DNA from: Parasedimentitalea huanghaiensis
Lineage (GTDB): Bacteria; Pseudomonadota; Alphaproteobacteria; Rhodobacterales; Rhodobacteraceae
Direction: 5' to 3'
Assembly: GCF_009753675.1 (NCBI RefSeq)
Contig: NZ_WQLV01000013.1
Coordinates: forward strand, 61,847 to 125,846
Length of the DNA stretch: 64,000 bases
The notes under the pieces are model-generated. The model saw nothing but the letters and a program-made list of their open reading frames with translations, had not been told where the DNA came from and did no database searches. Made by a program: the position numbers and the translations under genes. Of this stretch, positions 51,824 through 61,409 are shown piece by piece. Numbering within the stretch: position 1 is the first letter of the stretch; each line of letters begins with the position of its first letter.

Positions 51824-52272
51824 AGTATATGCAGATTAACCCGAGGTGAAATTTTTAATTACGCAGTACGTGAAACCCGGTCTACATGCGCTGCATTTTC
51901 ATTAAATCACCACAAAGCACATTTTCACACACCGTCATCGTTTCGAAATAGAACAAAATAGCACAATAATTCCAACGCTATAGACCCTAGTGCATAGGCC
52001 ATTTGCCGTTACTCAACGTTTTGAAGAAAAATCGGCTGGCAGAAACTTTGGTGACGGGTGCCATTGAGAATGACTGGCCCTACTATGCCCCCGGATCGCC
52101 CGCATAACGCGTGAGAGAAAAGGGGTATTCACGACTAAGCCGAGAAGAAACAGTTGAAACCGCTACCATTAGCAGGATGCATTCCAATATCTACGCCCAG
52201 CGCGCAGCAGTCTGAACGCCCGCATTCCAGTTGCCGACAATCCGGTTATTCACACCGGTCACGTAGGTTTTC
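51824..52272. other. gene-free stretch, about 450 bp
   Basis: Upstream region of the GGDEF/EAL gene and downstream of hxlR. AT-rich near 51840-52000. No credible gene, hairpin or repeat seen. Confidence 0.4.
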
Positions 52273-52677
52273 TCACTCCGATCTCAGTTCATGTTCAAAC
52301 CCGTCGCGGTCCGCTTCGATTTTTTCAAGAACGTCTGTCAAAGCAAAGGAACGCGCGTCGTGTGCGCCGCTCCAGATAATGATCTCTAACAGTATTGGGG
52401 CAAGATCCCTGCCCTTCTTGGTCAGCGCATAAAGAAAGCTCCGACGGTTTTCAGGATCGCGTGTCTTATTCACCAGACCTTCTGCTTCCAGAGCTTTTAG
52501 CCGGTCGATAAGGATATTGGTGGCGATCTCTTCTTCCATCTCCATGAACTCGCTGTAGGTCCGCTTACCGCGCAACATGATTTCGCGAATGACCAACAGC
52601 GTCCACCGATCACCAAAGATATCCAAACCAAAAGCAACCGGGCAGCCTGTCTGTCTGATTTTTGTTTTTTTTGTCAT
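52273..52677 (-). CDS. HxlR-family transcriptional regulator
   Basis: 134 aa winged HTH: CPVAFGLDIFGDRWTLLVIREIMLRGKRTYSEFMEME, then ILIDRLKALEAEGLVNK and wing DPENRRSFLYALTKKGRDLAPILLEII. A single Cys at the N-terminus (residue 12) is the usual redox/electrophile sensor. Divergent from a cupin-hydrolase operon; two identical-type palindromes lie in the gap (52700-52750). Confidence 0.9.
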   Translation of the reverse strand: MTKKTKIRQTGCPVAFGLDIFGDRWTLLVIREIMLRGKRTYSEFMEMEEEIATNILIDRLKALEAEGLVNKTRDPENRRSFLYALTKKGRDLAPILLEIIIWSGAHDARSFALTDVLEKIEADRDGFEHELRSE

Positions 52678-52699
52678 ATGAGCTTTCTAAAAAAATACC

Positions 52700-52750
52700 T
52701 TGCAAAAAGCAATACGTAAAGCTAAAAGGATTACATCTTGCAAAATGCAA
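52700..52750. promoter_or_regulatory. paired palindromic operators for HxlR
   Basis: TTGC-AAAAA-GCAA (52700-52712) and TTGC-AAAAT-GCAA (52738-52750), 38 bp centre to centre (close to four helical turns), located between hxlR and the cupin gene. The first overlaps the hxlR -10/start region. Symmetry and duplication fit cooperative binding. Confidence 0.65.
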
Positions 52751-52902
52751 GCTAATTTACACGCAGGACCAGAGAGGCCCCAAGCCGGGCGTTCTCAGGA
52801 AAACCAACACCGCCAGACGACCCCACCCAGAGAGATAATCTCTCTGATCCAAGAAACATGTGCATTGGGAGTTCTCCCAATCGATCTAAAAGGACTATCC
52901 AA

Positions 52903-53643
52903 ATGAACACCTTTTTCTCCAAAACACGCACCTTCACTGCCATTGCTGCTCTGATCACCGCAGGGGGTCTTGCCACGGCACCGTCAGCCGAAACACAGCG
53001 CAGCTCGGTCAAGCTACTGACTGCCAACTTTGAAACACGTCACGTTGTTCAGGTTGAAGCGGGTGATTTTCACTTCGCTCCCGGTCAGGTGGCCCCAGTC
53101 CATACACACAGCGCACCTGCGGTTGGCTATGTCGCTAAGGGGTCGATTATCTATCAGGTAGAAGGTGAAAAGCCGCGGGTTTTGAACGAAGGCGATGCCT
53201 TCTTTGAACCAGTCGGCCCGCGCATCCTGCGCTTTGACAATGCTTCAGCAACCGAAGAAGCCATCTTTATTGACTTCAATCTGGAACAAGAAGGTGAGCC
53301 GTTCATCGTCTTTGAACAGACACCAACAGAAGCCATCGACCGCCGCACCCTGCCAACCTTTGATCTGAGCGATACCGACATCAATCAGGTCGACATCCAC
53401 GAAGACAACATTCCGGCAGCGGATGCCATTGTTGTTGAGACTGATGTCGCAACAGTGGGCATTGTCGCTGAAGGTGTTGTTGTCATCGAAACCCCAGGTG
53501 TAGAGACACGGCGCATTGTGGCCGGGCAGAGTTTCGCGCTGCCGGAGAGCGTCTCTGGGACCAAGATCCGAAACGCATCAGGCGAGGTTTCTGCCAAGGT
53601 GATCTCGTTCCGCCTCATCCCATCCAAAAACGCTATCAACTAA
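52903..53643 (+). CDS. exported cupin-domain protein
   Basis: 246 aa. Sec leader TRTFTAIAALITAGGLATAPSA. A cupin fold with FHFAPGQVAPVHTHSAPAVGYVAKGSIIYQVEGEKP supplies H-x-H metal ligands, then GDAFFEPVGPRILRFDN. C-terminal half reads like a second, divergent cupin without clear ligands. Function unknown. ATG 52903 follows AAAGGA. First gene of the HxlR-controlled pair. Confidence 0.82.
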   Translation: MNTFFSKTRTFTAIAALITAGGLATAPSAETQRSSVKLLTANFETRHVVQVEAGDFHFAPGQVAPVHTHSAPAVGYVAKGSIIYQVEGEKPRVLNEGDAFFEPVGPRILRFDNASATEEAIFIDFNLEQEGEPFIVFEQTPTEAIDRRTLPTFDLSDTDINQVDIHEDNIPAADAIVVETDVATVGIVAEGVVVIETPGVETRRIVAGQSFALPESVSGTKIRNASGEVSAKVISFRLIPSKNAIN

Positions 53644-53660
53644 GCGTCTGCCCCTGTCCC

Positions 53661-53705
53661 CCCAGCCTCTGACCAAAGAGGCTGGACCCCTTCCCCTTTT
53701 TGGAG
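53661..53705 (+). terminator. hairpin after the cupin gene
   Basis: CCAGCCTCT (53662-53670) GACCAA AGAGGCTGG (53677-53685) followed by a pyrimidine-rich tail ending in TTTTT. Could attenuate transcription between the cupin and the hydrolase. Confidence 0.6.
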
Positions 53706-53713
53706 AATTGAAC

Positions 53714-54427
53714 ATGACACATTACATCTTGGTACACGGCGCTTGGGAAGGCGCATGGAGCTGGAACGAAACACGGCCATTGCTGGAAAACGCTGGCCAC
53801 AAAGTAACCGCCGTTGCTCTGCCCGGCAGCCCAGAAAATGAGCAGGATCTGTCACAAGTCACGATGCAGAACTATGTGCGGACCGTGGTTGATGCCATCA
53901 ACCAAGTGGAAGGAAAGGTCAAATTGGTCGGCCACAGTTTGGCCGGAGCAATCATCTCGCAGGCGGCTGAACAAGTACCCGAGAAAATCGAAAAGCTGTA
54001 TTACGTAGCTGCGTTCTTGTTGAAGAATGGCGACAGTATTATCGAGGCCATGCAGCGCGATCCGGATGGAGAATTTCTACCTGAACTCTCCTTCTCCGAA
54101 GACCAAAGCTACGCCACCGCGTCAGCAGCCACCTGGCGGGACAAAGCGTTTCATGATGTGTCGGATCAGGACATCCAAATCGCCCTTAACATGGTTCAGG
54201 ATTTACCCCAGGCGACCGAACCCTTCATGGCCAAAATCGCAGTCAGCGACGAGAAATTTGGCCGCGTTCCAAAAGTGTATATTCGTACATCCTTGGACAG
54301 AATGGTGTCCCCGAAACTGCAACAGGAAATGCTGGAAAATTGGACGGTAGAGCAGGCCCACACGTTGTCGGCCGGGCACTTTCCCACCCTGTCACTTCCA
54401 GCGCAGCTTGTTGAACATTTGCTCTGA
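53714..54427 (+). CDS. alpha/beta hydrolase (salicylate/methyl-esterase-like)
   Basis: 237 aa. THYILVHGAWEGAWSWNETRPLLENAGH opening, nucleophile GHSLAG (~80), and C-terminal catalytic His in LSAGHFPTLSLP, the pattern of EstC/MES/HNL-like esterases. No leader, so cytoplasmic. GGAGAA precedes ATG 53714; a TTG two codons earlier is the alternative. Paired with the cupin gene. Confidence 0.85.
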   Translation: MTHYILVHGAWEGAWSWNETRPLLENAGHKVTAVALPGSPENEQDLSQVTMQNYVRTVVDAINQVEGKVKLVGHSLAGAIISQAAEQVPEKIEKLYYVAAFLLKNGDSIIEAMQRDPDGEFLPELSFSEDQSYATASAATWRDKAFHDVSDQDIQIALNMVQDLPQATEPFMAKIAVSDEKFGRVPKVYIRTSLDRMVSPKLQQEMLENWTVEQAHTLSAGHFPTLSLPAQLVEHLL

Positions 54428-54627
54428 CCTGCTAATCCGCCCCTTGTTACTATTCTTTGGCAAGGGGCACATCGAACAACAGCGCATCTACGCGGCGCGT
54501 AGCCTTATCCTTTCTGCCAATTAGAGCTTGATCCGGCAGCATAGCTTTGACAAAGGACCCTTGAAATCCTCTAAGGGCGACTGAATTGGTGGCCTTCACC
54601 AATTGACCAACCGTTTGGAACGCCCCC

Positions 54628-55578
54628 ATGACCATCACCCTCCTTGTCACTCATTCCGGCGGCTTCCATGCGGATGAGCTGTTATCTTCTGTCGTGCTCA
54701 CCCGCCTGTTCCCACAGGCGGAGCTTCTTCGCACTCGGGATCGACAAGCCGTGACACCGGCAACCCATAAAATCATTTTTGATGTTGGGGGGGCTTATGA
54801 CTGCGAGATGCAGATCTTCGACCACCACCAACGTCCCGGCCCGCTGCGGGAAGATGGCCAGCCGTTCAGCTCTTTTGGTCTGATTTGGGCACATTACGGG
54901 CGTGCATATCTGGCAGAAATGGACGTGCCAGTAGAAGACGTTGAGGCTATCCATGCCAAGTTTGATACCAAATTTGTGCTCCCCATTGACCTGCTGGACA
55001 ATGGCGCGATGGAACCCTCAGTTGCCGGACCGCTGTCAATCCTGACCTTGCCCGCGCTTTTGGGCAGTTTGAAGCCGGTCTTTGACGACACCTCGCCAAC
55101 GGCTGACGACGATGCATTCCGGGCGGCCTTGCCAATTGCACGGAGTTTTGTCGAAGCTCAGATCCGTAATTTCGCAGCAAAATTCCGGGCGCAGAGCATC
55201 GTGGCCGAGGCAATCGCCAAGGCCGGTACATCCCCTATTCTCGAACTTCCCATGGGAATGCCTTACCGTTCTGCGCTTGATCAGGCAGAGGCCGATCACA
55301 TCCTGTTCGTGATTCACCCGCGCGGAGATGACTGGACGATTGGCGGAATCAAACTATCAAATGATACCTTCGATCAACGCGCCGATCTGCCTGCCTCCTG
55401 GGCTGGACTAACAGATGACGCTCTGGAAGAGGTAAGCGGTGTAAAAGGCGCAAAATTTTGCCACAACGCCCGCTTTATTGCCGTTGCCAGCACTCGAGAG
55501 GCGATCCTGAAAATGGCTGAAATTGCTGTACAAGTGTCTCAGGATACACAGCCATTGATTAAGGCCCTAGCTGAGTGA
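54628..55578 (+). CDS. MYG1-family metal-dependent protein
   Basis: 316 aa. THSGGFHADELLSSVVLTRLFP and TRDRQAV, FDVGGAYD, IFDHHQR (DHH-like motif) and GAKFCHNARFIAVASTREAILKMA are diagnostic of MYG1/GAMM1 proteins; eukaryotic MYG1 is a 3'-5' RNA exonuclease. Bacterial role unproven. Monocistronic. Confidence 0.88.
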   Translation: MTITLLVTHSGGFHADELLSSVVLTRLFPQAELLRTRDRQAVTPATHKIIFDVGGAYDCEMQIFDHHQRPGPLREDGQPFSSFGLIWAHYGRAYLAEMDVPVEDVEAIHAKFDTKFVLPIDLLDNGAMEPSVAGPLSILTLPALLGSLKPVFDDTSPTADDDAFRAALPIARSFVEAQIRNFAAKFRAQSIVAEAIAKAGTSPILELPMGMPYRSALDQAEADHILFVIHPRGDDWTIGGIKLSNDTFDQRADLPASWAGLTDDALEEVSGVKGAKFCHNARFIAVASTREAILKMAEIAVQVSQDTQPLIKALAE

Positions 55579-55741
55579 CGAGGCAGTCGCCTTGCTGCAC
55601 CCTTCAATACACTCGCGGGCTTTCGGTGCGATAAAAGTATACGACCCGACAGCATAATTGCGACTTGAGCCGGTCGTATTCCGCGCAGATTGAAAAACAA
55701 GAATCGATCGAGATGGACATATCTTTCAAAGGGTATGGGCG

Positions 55742-56356
55742 ATGGTTCTGAACAATCACTTTCAAGATATGCTTGATGAAATCTCGAGGTGCTATGAAGC
55801 CGAGGCAGATCCACTTGGACCTCATACGGCAAAGACACTTATAGTTACGCCGTCACCTGTGACCTTCGATCCGGTGCCTCCATGTTTTCTGGATCAGGGC
55901 ATTCGCACCGTTCTGGCTGGCAGTAACCACCCGGCGGCAGGCGCAGTTCTGAAGGCACAGAACCTGCTACCCTGGGGATCAAACCCCGTTGAAGATAATA
56001 CAGAGAGCAGTATTGCGGCGATGATTTGCGTGGCCAGCTTATTAGGGCCAGAGGGACCGATTCCAGCACCGGATGTAAGGCTGGGGTTGGTTTATATGAG
56101 GCCTGAAAGCTATTACCCACTGCATCTTCATGATGCTGACGAGACCTATTCCATTATTGCGGGACAAGCGCTGTGGACAGCCGGCGATGATATCCGGATG
56201 CGGGGGGCGGGTGATATGATCCACCACCCCAGCCTGATGCCGCATGCCTTTCAAACCGGGTCAGAAGGATTTCTCGCAATCTGGCGCTGGAGTGGAGATA
56301 TCAACACGCATTCCTATGCGTTCACCGAAGATCCGGCGACCGAATTGCAGGCCTGA
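55742..56356 (+). CDS. dddQ: DMSP lyase, DddQ-type cupin
   Basis: 204 aa. The C-terminal cupin carries the lyase pattern: Tyr125, His128/His130, Glu134 and Tyr136 within SYYPLHLHDADETYSIIAG, and His168 in PSLMPHAF, followed by LAIWRWSGD. These residues fall at a constant five-residue offset from the positions I recall for DddQ (Tyr120, His125, Glu129, Tyr131, His163). Cleaves DMSP to DMS and acrylate using a metal. Length also suits DddQ (~200 aa). Residue recall is from memory; DddL/other DLS-family lyases are the alternatives. No ribosome-binding site is strong. Confidence 0.78.
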   Translation: MVLNNHFQDMLDEISRCYEAEADPLGPHTAKTLIVTPSPVTFDPVPPCFLDQGIRTVLAGSNHPAAGAVLKAQNLLPWGSNPVEDNTESSIAAMICVASLLGPEGPIPAPDVRLGLVYMRPESYYPLHLHDADETYSIIAGQALWTAGDDIRMRGAGDMIHHPSLMPHAFQTGSEGFLAIWRWSGDINTHSYAFTEDPATELQA

Positions 56357-56718
56357 AAGACCGTCGCTCGGCCCTCACTTCATCTAGATTTTGGACTTAT
56401 CAAGTCTGGGCCGAAAATGTCAGTTTGGTTTACAACTGTAGTGACCGCGAACCGGTTCATAGCTGTCGTTGATGCGGGGAGACAGGCTCCCAAACCGGTA
56501 TGTCGACTAACAGAATTTTCCGGAGTATAGCACTGATCGCCCCCACCATTGGATCGTCACAGTTGGGATCTCGGGCAGAAGCCCCTGCAACAGCGATCCG
56601 GGTAGGTATTTGAAAAAACGCGGTATTGCGTATAGCTTTGGTCAAAGGTTGGTAGTCTGGATAATAAACCTGCTGTGGCAGGATGTCGGGGCTAAGATTT
56701 CAGGATGAAGGCAGAGAC
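56357..56718. other. gene-free stretch, about 360 bp
   Basis: Between dddQ and an exported hypothetical protein. A 62-codon minus-strand frame (56457-56645) lacks support. Nothing structured seen. Confidence 0.4.
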
Positions 56719-57255
56719 ATGAAAGCTATTCACTATACCAAGCTTGCCGCACTTGCGCTCAGCATCAGTTGCGGAATGCCTGCATTTGCTGGGCTGTACA
56801 AAGAATCCACCATCGATAACTCCCATATTAACAGCAGCATCAGTGAATCTCGGCAATACGGTGTATTGGGAATGGCCGCATATTATTTGGATAAGCTGAG
56901 CCTGATTTCCCGGGTGAGCCAAGCCGTATCCACGCGCGAAGGCGAATGTGCGACCATCGCATATATCTTCGCAATGGCGGCCGAAGACTTGCAACGCTAC
57001 GACTTGCTTCGGCAGTATGACAACGCCGGGCAAGAGCTTGCTTATTTGTCTGAGGTAACCGCACAGGCCTGCGAAAATTCATCCTTTAATCTTGCAGAAA
57101 GCAATGGGATTTCGCGCTTAGCTCAGGACTTATTAGGGGCTGAAGTGAATGAGGTATCGTTCCGTGAGGCTCTGTATGATCAGCTTTCCAACATTAAAGG
57201 TACATTGCCCGCGGATACTTCTGACGAGACGGATCCGCCAACTGCAGAGAGATAA
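56719..57255 (+). CDS. hypothetical exported protein
   Basis: 178 aa. Leader MKAIHYTKLAALALSISCGMPAFA with an A-F-A cleavage site. Mature part is helical (REGECATIAYIFAMAAEDLQRYDLLRQYDNAG) with two cysteines. Not recognised. ATG 56719 has GAAGGCAGAG upstream; an earlier in-frame start would precede the leader with a non-signal extension. Convergent with the COG3904-type gene. Confidence 0.65.
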   Translation: MKAIHYTKLAALALSISCGMPAFAGLYKESTIDNSHINSSISESRQYGVLGMAAYYLDKLSLISRVSQAVSTREGECATIAYIFAMAAEDLQRYDLLRQYDNAGQELAYLSEVTAQACENSSFNLAESNGISRLAQDLLGAEVNEVSFREALYDQLSNIKGTLPADTSDETDPPTAER

Positions 57256-57301
57256 CCCATCACTGTAGCGGCTGGCTGAACCTGCTCTGGCATCCATGCA
57301 C

Positions 57302-58909
57302 CTAATGGAAACAAGGCAAACGTACACCGCTGAAATCTGTAGAACAGGCGAATGCTTTGGTGATTTTGTTTTCGTCGGGGCGAATGTCTTTTCCGGGTTG
57401 GTTGTATTCAACTCTCAGCACATAGCTTTGATTGCCTTGCACAAAAGCTGCCCAGTAAAAGGCGTTCCCATTCATGCCGTAGTGACCGCTGCGCACAAAG
57501 GAATTGTCAAAATCGCGGCTAAGAGCGAGATCGATAAACGAACCATCTGCCTCTTCTTTCAGATCGCTATAGAGCTGCGCTGTGCCAACGCGTTCTGTGA
57601 TTATGACGTCACCATAGACCCAACTTCGGGCATCGGTTGCGTCGAATAACAGATTTGCGCCATTACCGCTGGACCGCTGAGGCATAGAACCAGATCCAGA
57701 GGCATAGCGCTGAGATGCTAAATGGTCAGAAATGCTGGCAGGCAGGTCCATCAAACCTGCGTTTGCCGGTATCATGAAATGATTGAGCGTGTTCATAACC
57801 GGCCCAATGTTTTTCCCGGGAGAAACAGAAGACCAACCTTGCTCTGTCGCATTTTGGTATTTCAGAAAACTTTCAAGATACGCGGCGTCAGAACCAGATC
57901 GATAAAGAAAAACGGTCGACGCAATTTCAGAACGATGGTCTTTTGGCACGCCACATGCACTCAGGACGTAGGGTGACTCATCAACTGGAAACCCGCTTAT
58001 TACACGATCTGCTTGATCCCGCGACACGTCTTCCATGCAGGCATCAGCAAGATAGTTTTGTCCCTGTCCCAACGGTATTTTGTAAAACTCAGCAATAAGT
58101 CTGGCGCAGACGTTGCGAATTGCATCATTGCTGGAAACGCCAAGTAGATGGGGCGGAAACTGGGGCAAGGTTGTGTTTGTGTAATAAAGCCGCTCTGCTC
58201 TATCGATCATGAAATACTCGTCTTGCCCCATTTCAATAATCGCATCAAAAACGAGCGGGTTGATACCAAACCGGTTTAGATGGCCCGCGAATTTTGATAT
58301 ACTCATGCGGGTCAGGTCCAACAGGTTAGTCACCTGTTTTTCTTCCAGGATTTGGCTGACTTTTGAACTCGGGAAAAATGGGGAGTGAAATCCCAGTTTG
58401 GCGCCAGGTTCAATTGTGCGGTCTCTAAAGTAGCCAATTCCCCCCGTCGACCAAACTCCGGTTCCTCCTAAAAAGGCAAGCGCGCATGCCGACAGGCAGG
58501 ATTGGTCTGCTTCAATTACGGTCGCTACTGCATCTTCGCGAAACGCCTCTGCTAGCGCGATCCCTTCAAGCAAACTGCCGCCGGGACTATCAAGCGAGAC
58601 AACGGCCCGCACGCCAGTACCATCTGGACCACATTCCGCAGCTGAGCATCCAAGCACGCGCTCCAGTGCAGTTTTGTATTTTTCCACATCGCCCCTGAGG
58701 ATGATCCCTTCCAGACGCAGCAGCGGCACTGTTTTAGACTGCGAAAACCGGTAATTTACAATATGGACGTCGGCTGCTGTCGCCACGTTGGCAGCGACAC
58801 ACCACAGCAATGTAGTAGTTAGAATGGTCCGGGTAAGAGCCGCCTGTCGGCACGCGGCACACAAGCGTAGAACCTTGTCATAAAAGGCCTGCGGGGAGAT
58901 TTTATTCAT
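57302..58909 (-). CDS. periplasmic ClpP-like protein (COG3904 type)
   Basis: 535 aa. A hydrophobic leader (TRTILTTTLLWCVAANVATAA) is followed by a ClpP/crotonase-like fold: VSLDSPGGSLLEGIALAEAF and the nucleophile region QSCLSACALAFLGGTG, with GYFRDRTIEPGAKLGFHSPFF supplying the expected His. The C-terminal ~250 residues (LLFDATDARSWVYGDVIITE..) are a separate unknown domain. Function unknown; may be a serine peptidase of the envelope. Start 58909 or 58936. Confidence 0.75.
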   Translation of the reverse strand: MNKISPQAFYDKVLRLCAACRQAALTRTILTTTLLWCVAANVATAADVHIVNYRFSQSKTVPLLRLEGIILRGDVEKYKTALERVLGCSAAECGPDGTGVRAVVSLDSPGGSLLEGIALAEAFREDAVATVIEADQSCLSACALAFLGGTGVWSTGGIGYFRDRTIEPGAKLGFHSPFFPSSKVSQILEEKQVTNLLDLTRMSISKFAGHLNRFGINPLVFDAIIEMGQDEYFMIDRAERLYYTNTTLPQFPPHLLGVSSNDAIRNVCARLIAEFYKIPLGQGQNYLADACMEDVSRDQADRVISGFPVDESPYVLSACGVPKDHRSEIASTVFLYRSGSDAAYLESFLKYQNATEQGWSSVSPGKNIGPVMNTLNHFMIPANAGLMDLPASISDHLASQRYASGSGSMPQRSSGNGANLLFDATDARSWVYGDVIITERVGTAQLYSDLKEEADGSFIDLALSRDFDNSFVRSGHYGMNGNAFYWAAFVQGNQSYVLRVEYNQPGKDIRPDENKITKAFACSTDFSGVRLPCFH

Positions 58910-58936
58910 TCGATTTTCAATTCTCAATACCGACAT

Positions 58937-59199
58937 TCCGCAAGTGGCACGCCTTGCGACCCAAGATGAGGCTGAGACGCAGTTTGATCAAGTCATTTAC
59001 TGCTCCGCGTTTGATCCGGAAACATATGGCCAAGGCTCGCATTTGCAGAGGACGAGGCAGGCCTGATTTTGCTTGCCAGTTCACAGTACTGGACCAGCAA
59101 GCAAAACAGTATCTCCGCTTAGGTAGAGAAGCAGTACATGCTGCTAATCAAACCACAAAACGTCCGATGCACACCCGACTTAATCGGACGCTGCTGTAT
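58937..59199. other. intergenic gap, about 260 bp
   Basis: A plus-strand 86-codon frame (58954-59214) lacks a ribosome-binding site and a domain. Nothing else seen. Confidence 0.35.
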
Positions 59200-60339
59200 T
59201 CACACAGCTTCTAAACTTTGGTGCAACGCCTTGATGCCATCAGACGTTGTGACAAAGCCCGGGGAAAGGCGCAGGGTTTGGCCGCGCGCATCTGCATAAA
59301 TATGGTTGGTCTTCAGAGTATTTAACACATGTGCTGCGGGCATTTCCGGCGGCAGTTTTACCATGATGCTTCCACCCCGATTGCTGGCCGAACGTGGAGT
59401 GCAAAGGTTCAATTTCAGATCGTCGATCACGTCGATAATTTGACTGGTCAGGTTGCGGTTATGCGCCACTAACTCCTCGCGATTTTGCTCTGCATGCCAC
59501 TTTAATGCAGGCAGAGAGGCGATATTCGCAACTATTCCCGGTGTGCCGTGATCAAACCGGCGACTATCAGGTGCGTATTCAAACTTATCCAATTCCCACG
59601 AAAACGGATCTGGCTGAGAGAACCAGCCACGCAGTCCTGGCTCGCATTCTAGGGTAAGATCGCTGGCGACATGCAAGATTCCCGCACCCGGCGTGCCACA
59701 AAGCCATTTCAAACTTGTCGAAACAGTAAAATCGATCTCGGGCGCCATCACATCGAAAGGCAACAATCCCGCAGCTTGAGTTATATCGACGCCAATCAGG
59801 CTTCCCATCTTGCGGCCATGCGCCACGAGGGGTTCCAAATCAATCTTGTGAGACGAGGTCGAAGAGACCCAAGTGAGTAAGGCCAGACCCACGTCCGGGC
59901 CCCAGCTTGCGAGCATGTCTTCGTCTTCCACCCAGGACGCACCCTGGCGCATCGGTACCGTGTCGAGGCTAAAGCCAAAGCGTTCAGAAATACCCGACAA
60001 CATGAAGTGGAGCGAGGGGAAGCAATCAGCAGCAACCAATACCCGCTTCCCTTTAAGGTACTTCTCAGGCAAGGCGCCGATCAATGAATAGAGCGAGGCG
60101 GTGACGTTCTCTGAGGTCGTGAGAGTGCCCTCCGGTGCATTTATTAAATGCCGCCAGCCGTCGATGAACTCCTGACGCTTCGGGAGTACGTTCGCCCAAT
60201 GTTCGTCGTTGGTGGCACCCCAAAATTCAGCGAATTCGGCCAGCGCCAGCGCACTGTCTTTAGTCTTGCCTTGGTATTGGCCAATGGAATGATACAGCAA
60301 ATATCCGGATCCGTCGGGAGCGTTAGGGGCGTTAGTCAT
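59200..60339 (-). CDS. kynureninase-like aminotransferase class V enzyme
   Basis: 379 aa fold-type I PLP enzyme. Lysine in FTVSTSLKWLCGTPGAGIL (Schiff base), IGVDITQAAGLLPFD (Asp for PLP N1), TSENVTASLYSLIGALP near residue 78. Resembles the kynureninase-like branch of class V; whether it acts on kynurenine cannot be said. Same strand, 69 bases downstream of the ABC permease, so likely in the same GntR-controlled operon. Confidence 0.83.
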   Translation of the reverse strand: MTNAPNAPDGSGYLLYHSIGQYQGKTKDSALALAEFAEFWGATNDEHWANVLPKRQEFIDGWRHLINAPEGTLTTSENVTASLYSLIGALPEKYLKGKRVLVAADCFPSLHFMLSGISERFGFSLDTVPMRQGASWVEDEDMLASWGPDVGLALLTWVSSTSSHKIDLEPLVAHGRKMGSLIGVDITQAAGLLPFDVMAPEIDFTVSTSLKWLCGTPGAGILHVASDLTLECEPGLRGWFSQPDPFSWELDKFEYAPDSRRFDHGTPGIVANIASLPALKWHAEQNREELVAHNRNLTSQIIDVIDDLKLNLCTPRSASNRGGSIMVKLPPEMPAAHVLNTLKTNHIYADARGQTLRLSPGFVTTSDGIKALHQSLEAV

Positions 60340-60408
60340 GGGAATTCCTGTATTGATGAGACTTAGCGGACAACTCTATTGAGTTATGGCTATGGGATGC
60401 GACGAAGA

Positions 60409-61083
60409 TCAGCGGCCGTAGGCTTGTTTGAATCGCTCTTCAAGACGGCTGGTAAAGCGTACCAAGGGCCAAAGCAGAACAACGTAAAAAACGGCAGCTA
60501 GAATGAGCGGGGTCGGGTTTGCGAACAAAGCCTGCGCGTCGGTGGCCTGCTTCAACAGATCATTCATCGCAACGACCGAAGCCAGTGACGTGTCTTTAAA
60601 AATTGACACCGAATAGGAGGCCAGCGGGGGAATAACGATGCGCAGGGCTTGGGGCAATATGACCTTTTGCATCGTGCGCGGAAAGGAAAGGCCAAGGGCG
60701 GTTGCCGCTTCAAATTGCCCCTTGGGAACGGCCTCAATTCCAGCGCGCACGACTTCGGCGGAATAAGCCGCCAGAACCATCGACAAAGCAACAGCTGCCG
60801 CAACAAAAGAGGATAGGGTTATGCCAGCGAATGGCAGGGCGTAATAGACCAGGATCAGGACAACAAGAATTGGAATTGCGCGCAAAAGGTCGATGTAGGC
60901 CACCGCCAACAGCCGCAACGGCTTAGGTGCATAAAGACGCACGAGGCAGACAAGTACACCCAGAATTCCGCCGAAAAATATTGCCGTGAGCCCCAGCACG
61001 ATTGTGTTGGTCAACCCACGCAATAAAATCGGGAACGCCCGTTGCATCACGCTGACGTTGAAGAAAATGTCGAGAATTTCCAT
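60409..61083 (-). CDS. amino-acid ABC transporter permease
   Basis: 224 aa HisMQ/GlnP-type permease with about five spans; the EAA loop is AGIEAVPKGQFEAATALGLSFPRTMQKVILPQAL. The conserved YIDLLRAIPILV region precedes it. Start ATG 61083. Only one permease is encoded here and no ATPase is in the window, so another locus must supply it. Confidence 0.9.
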   Translation of the reverse strand: MEILDIFFNVSVMQRAFPILLRGLTNTIVLGLTAIFFGGILGVLVCLVRLYAPKPLRLLAVAYIDLLRAIPILVVLILVYYALPFAGITLSSFVAAAVALSMVLAAYSAEVVRAGIEAVPKGQFEAATALGLSFPRTMQKVILPQALRIVIPPLASYSVSIFKDTSLASVVAMNDLLKQATDAQALFANPTPLILAAVFYVVLLWPLVRFTSRLEERFKQAYGR

Positions 61084-61155
61084 GTTAGGCGTCTCTTTTC
61101 GATAAAAAACTGTCAGGACGGTGGCATCCTGCCAGTGTGGTCTTGCCTGTCGCAT

Positions 61156-61409
61156 CGACGCGATCTATCGGCGCGTTCTGCATCATATTCGTCTTATTTT
61201 TAGCGACGCCCAACCGTCTGGTGGCAAAGGGCCGGTTTCGTCGCAGCGCAGCCCAGACTAAGAGCCGAGCTGCAGAAAATGGCACAATAGAGAGGGAAGC
61301 GGGCTTCGAAGGTCGTGAAGTGAAGAGCAACATGTTCGGCAGTACAAATTCTCAGCTCCAACACTGCGGGAGAACAGATGCCCCCGCAGTGCATTCTTGG
61401 AACCTTGCT
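61156..61409. other. intergenic gap in the ABC operon, about 250 bp
   Basis: Separates the substrate-binding protein gene from the permease. No gene is supported. The unusually long gap may hold a processing hairpin, but I see no clear stem. Confidence 0.3.

Noticed and set aside
54450..54650. 66-codon minus-strand ORF between the hydrolase and MYG1 genes
   Set aside because: No RBS or recognisable domain and it overlaps the MYG1 start; left out.
58954..59214. 86-codon plus-strand ORF
   Set aside because: Arg-rich, no RBS, overlaps the end of the kynureninase-like gene; likely chance.
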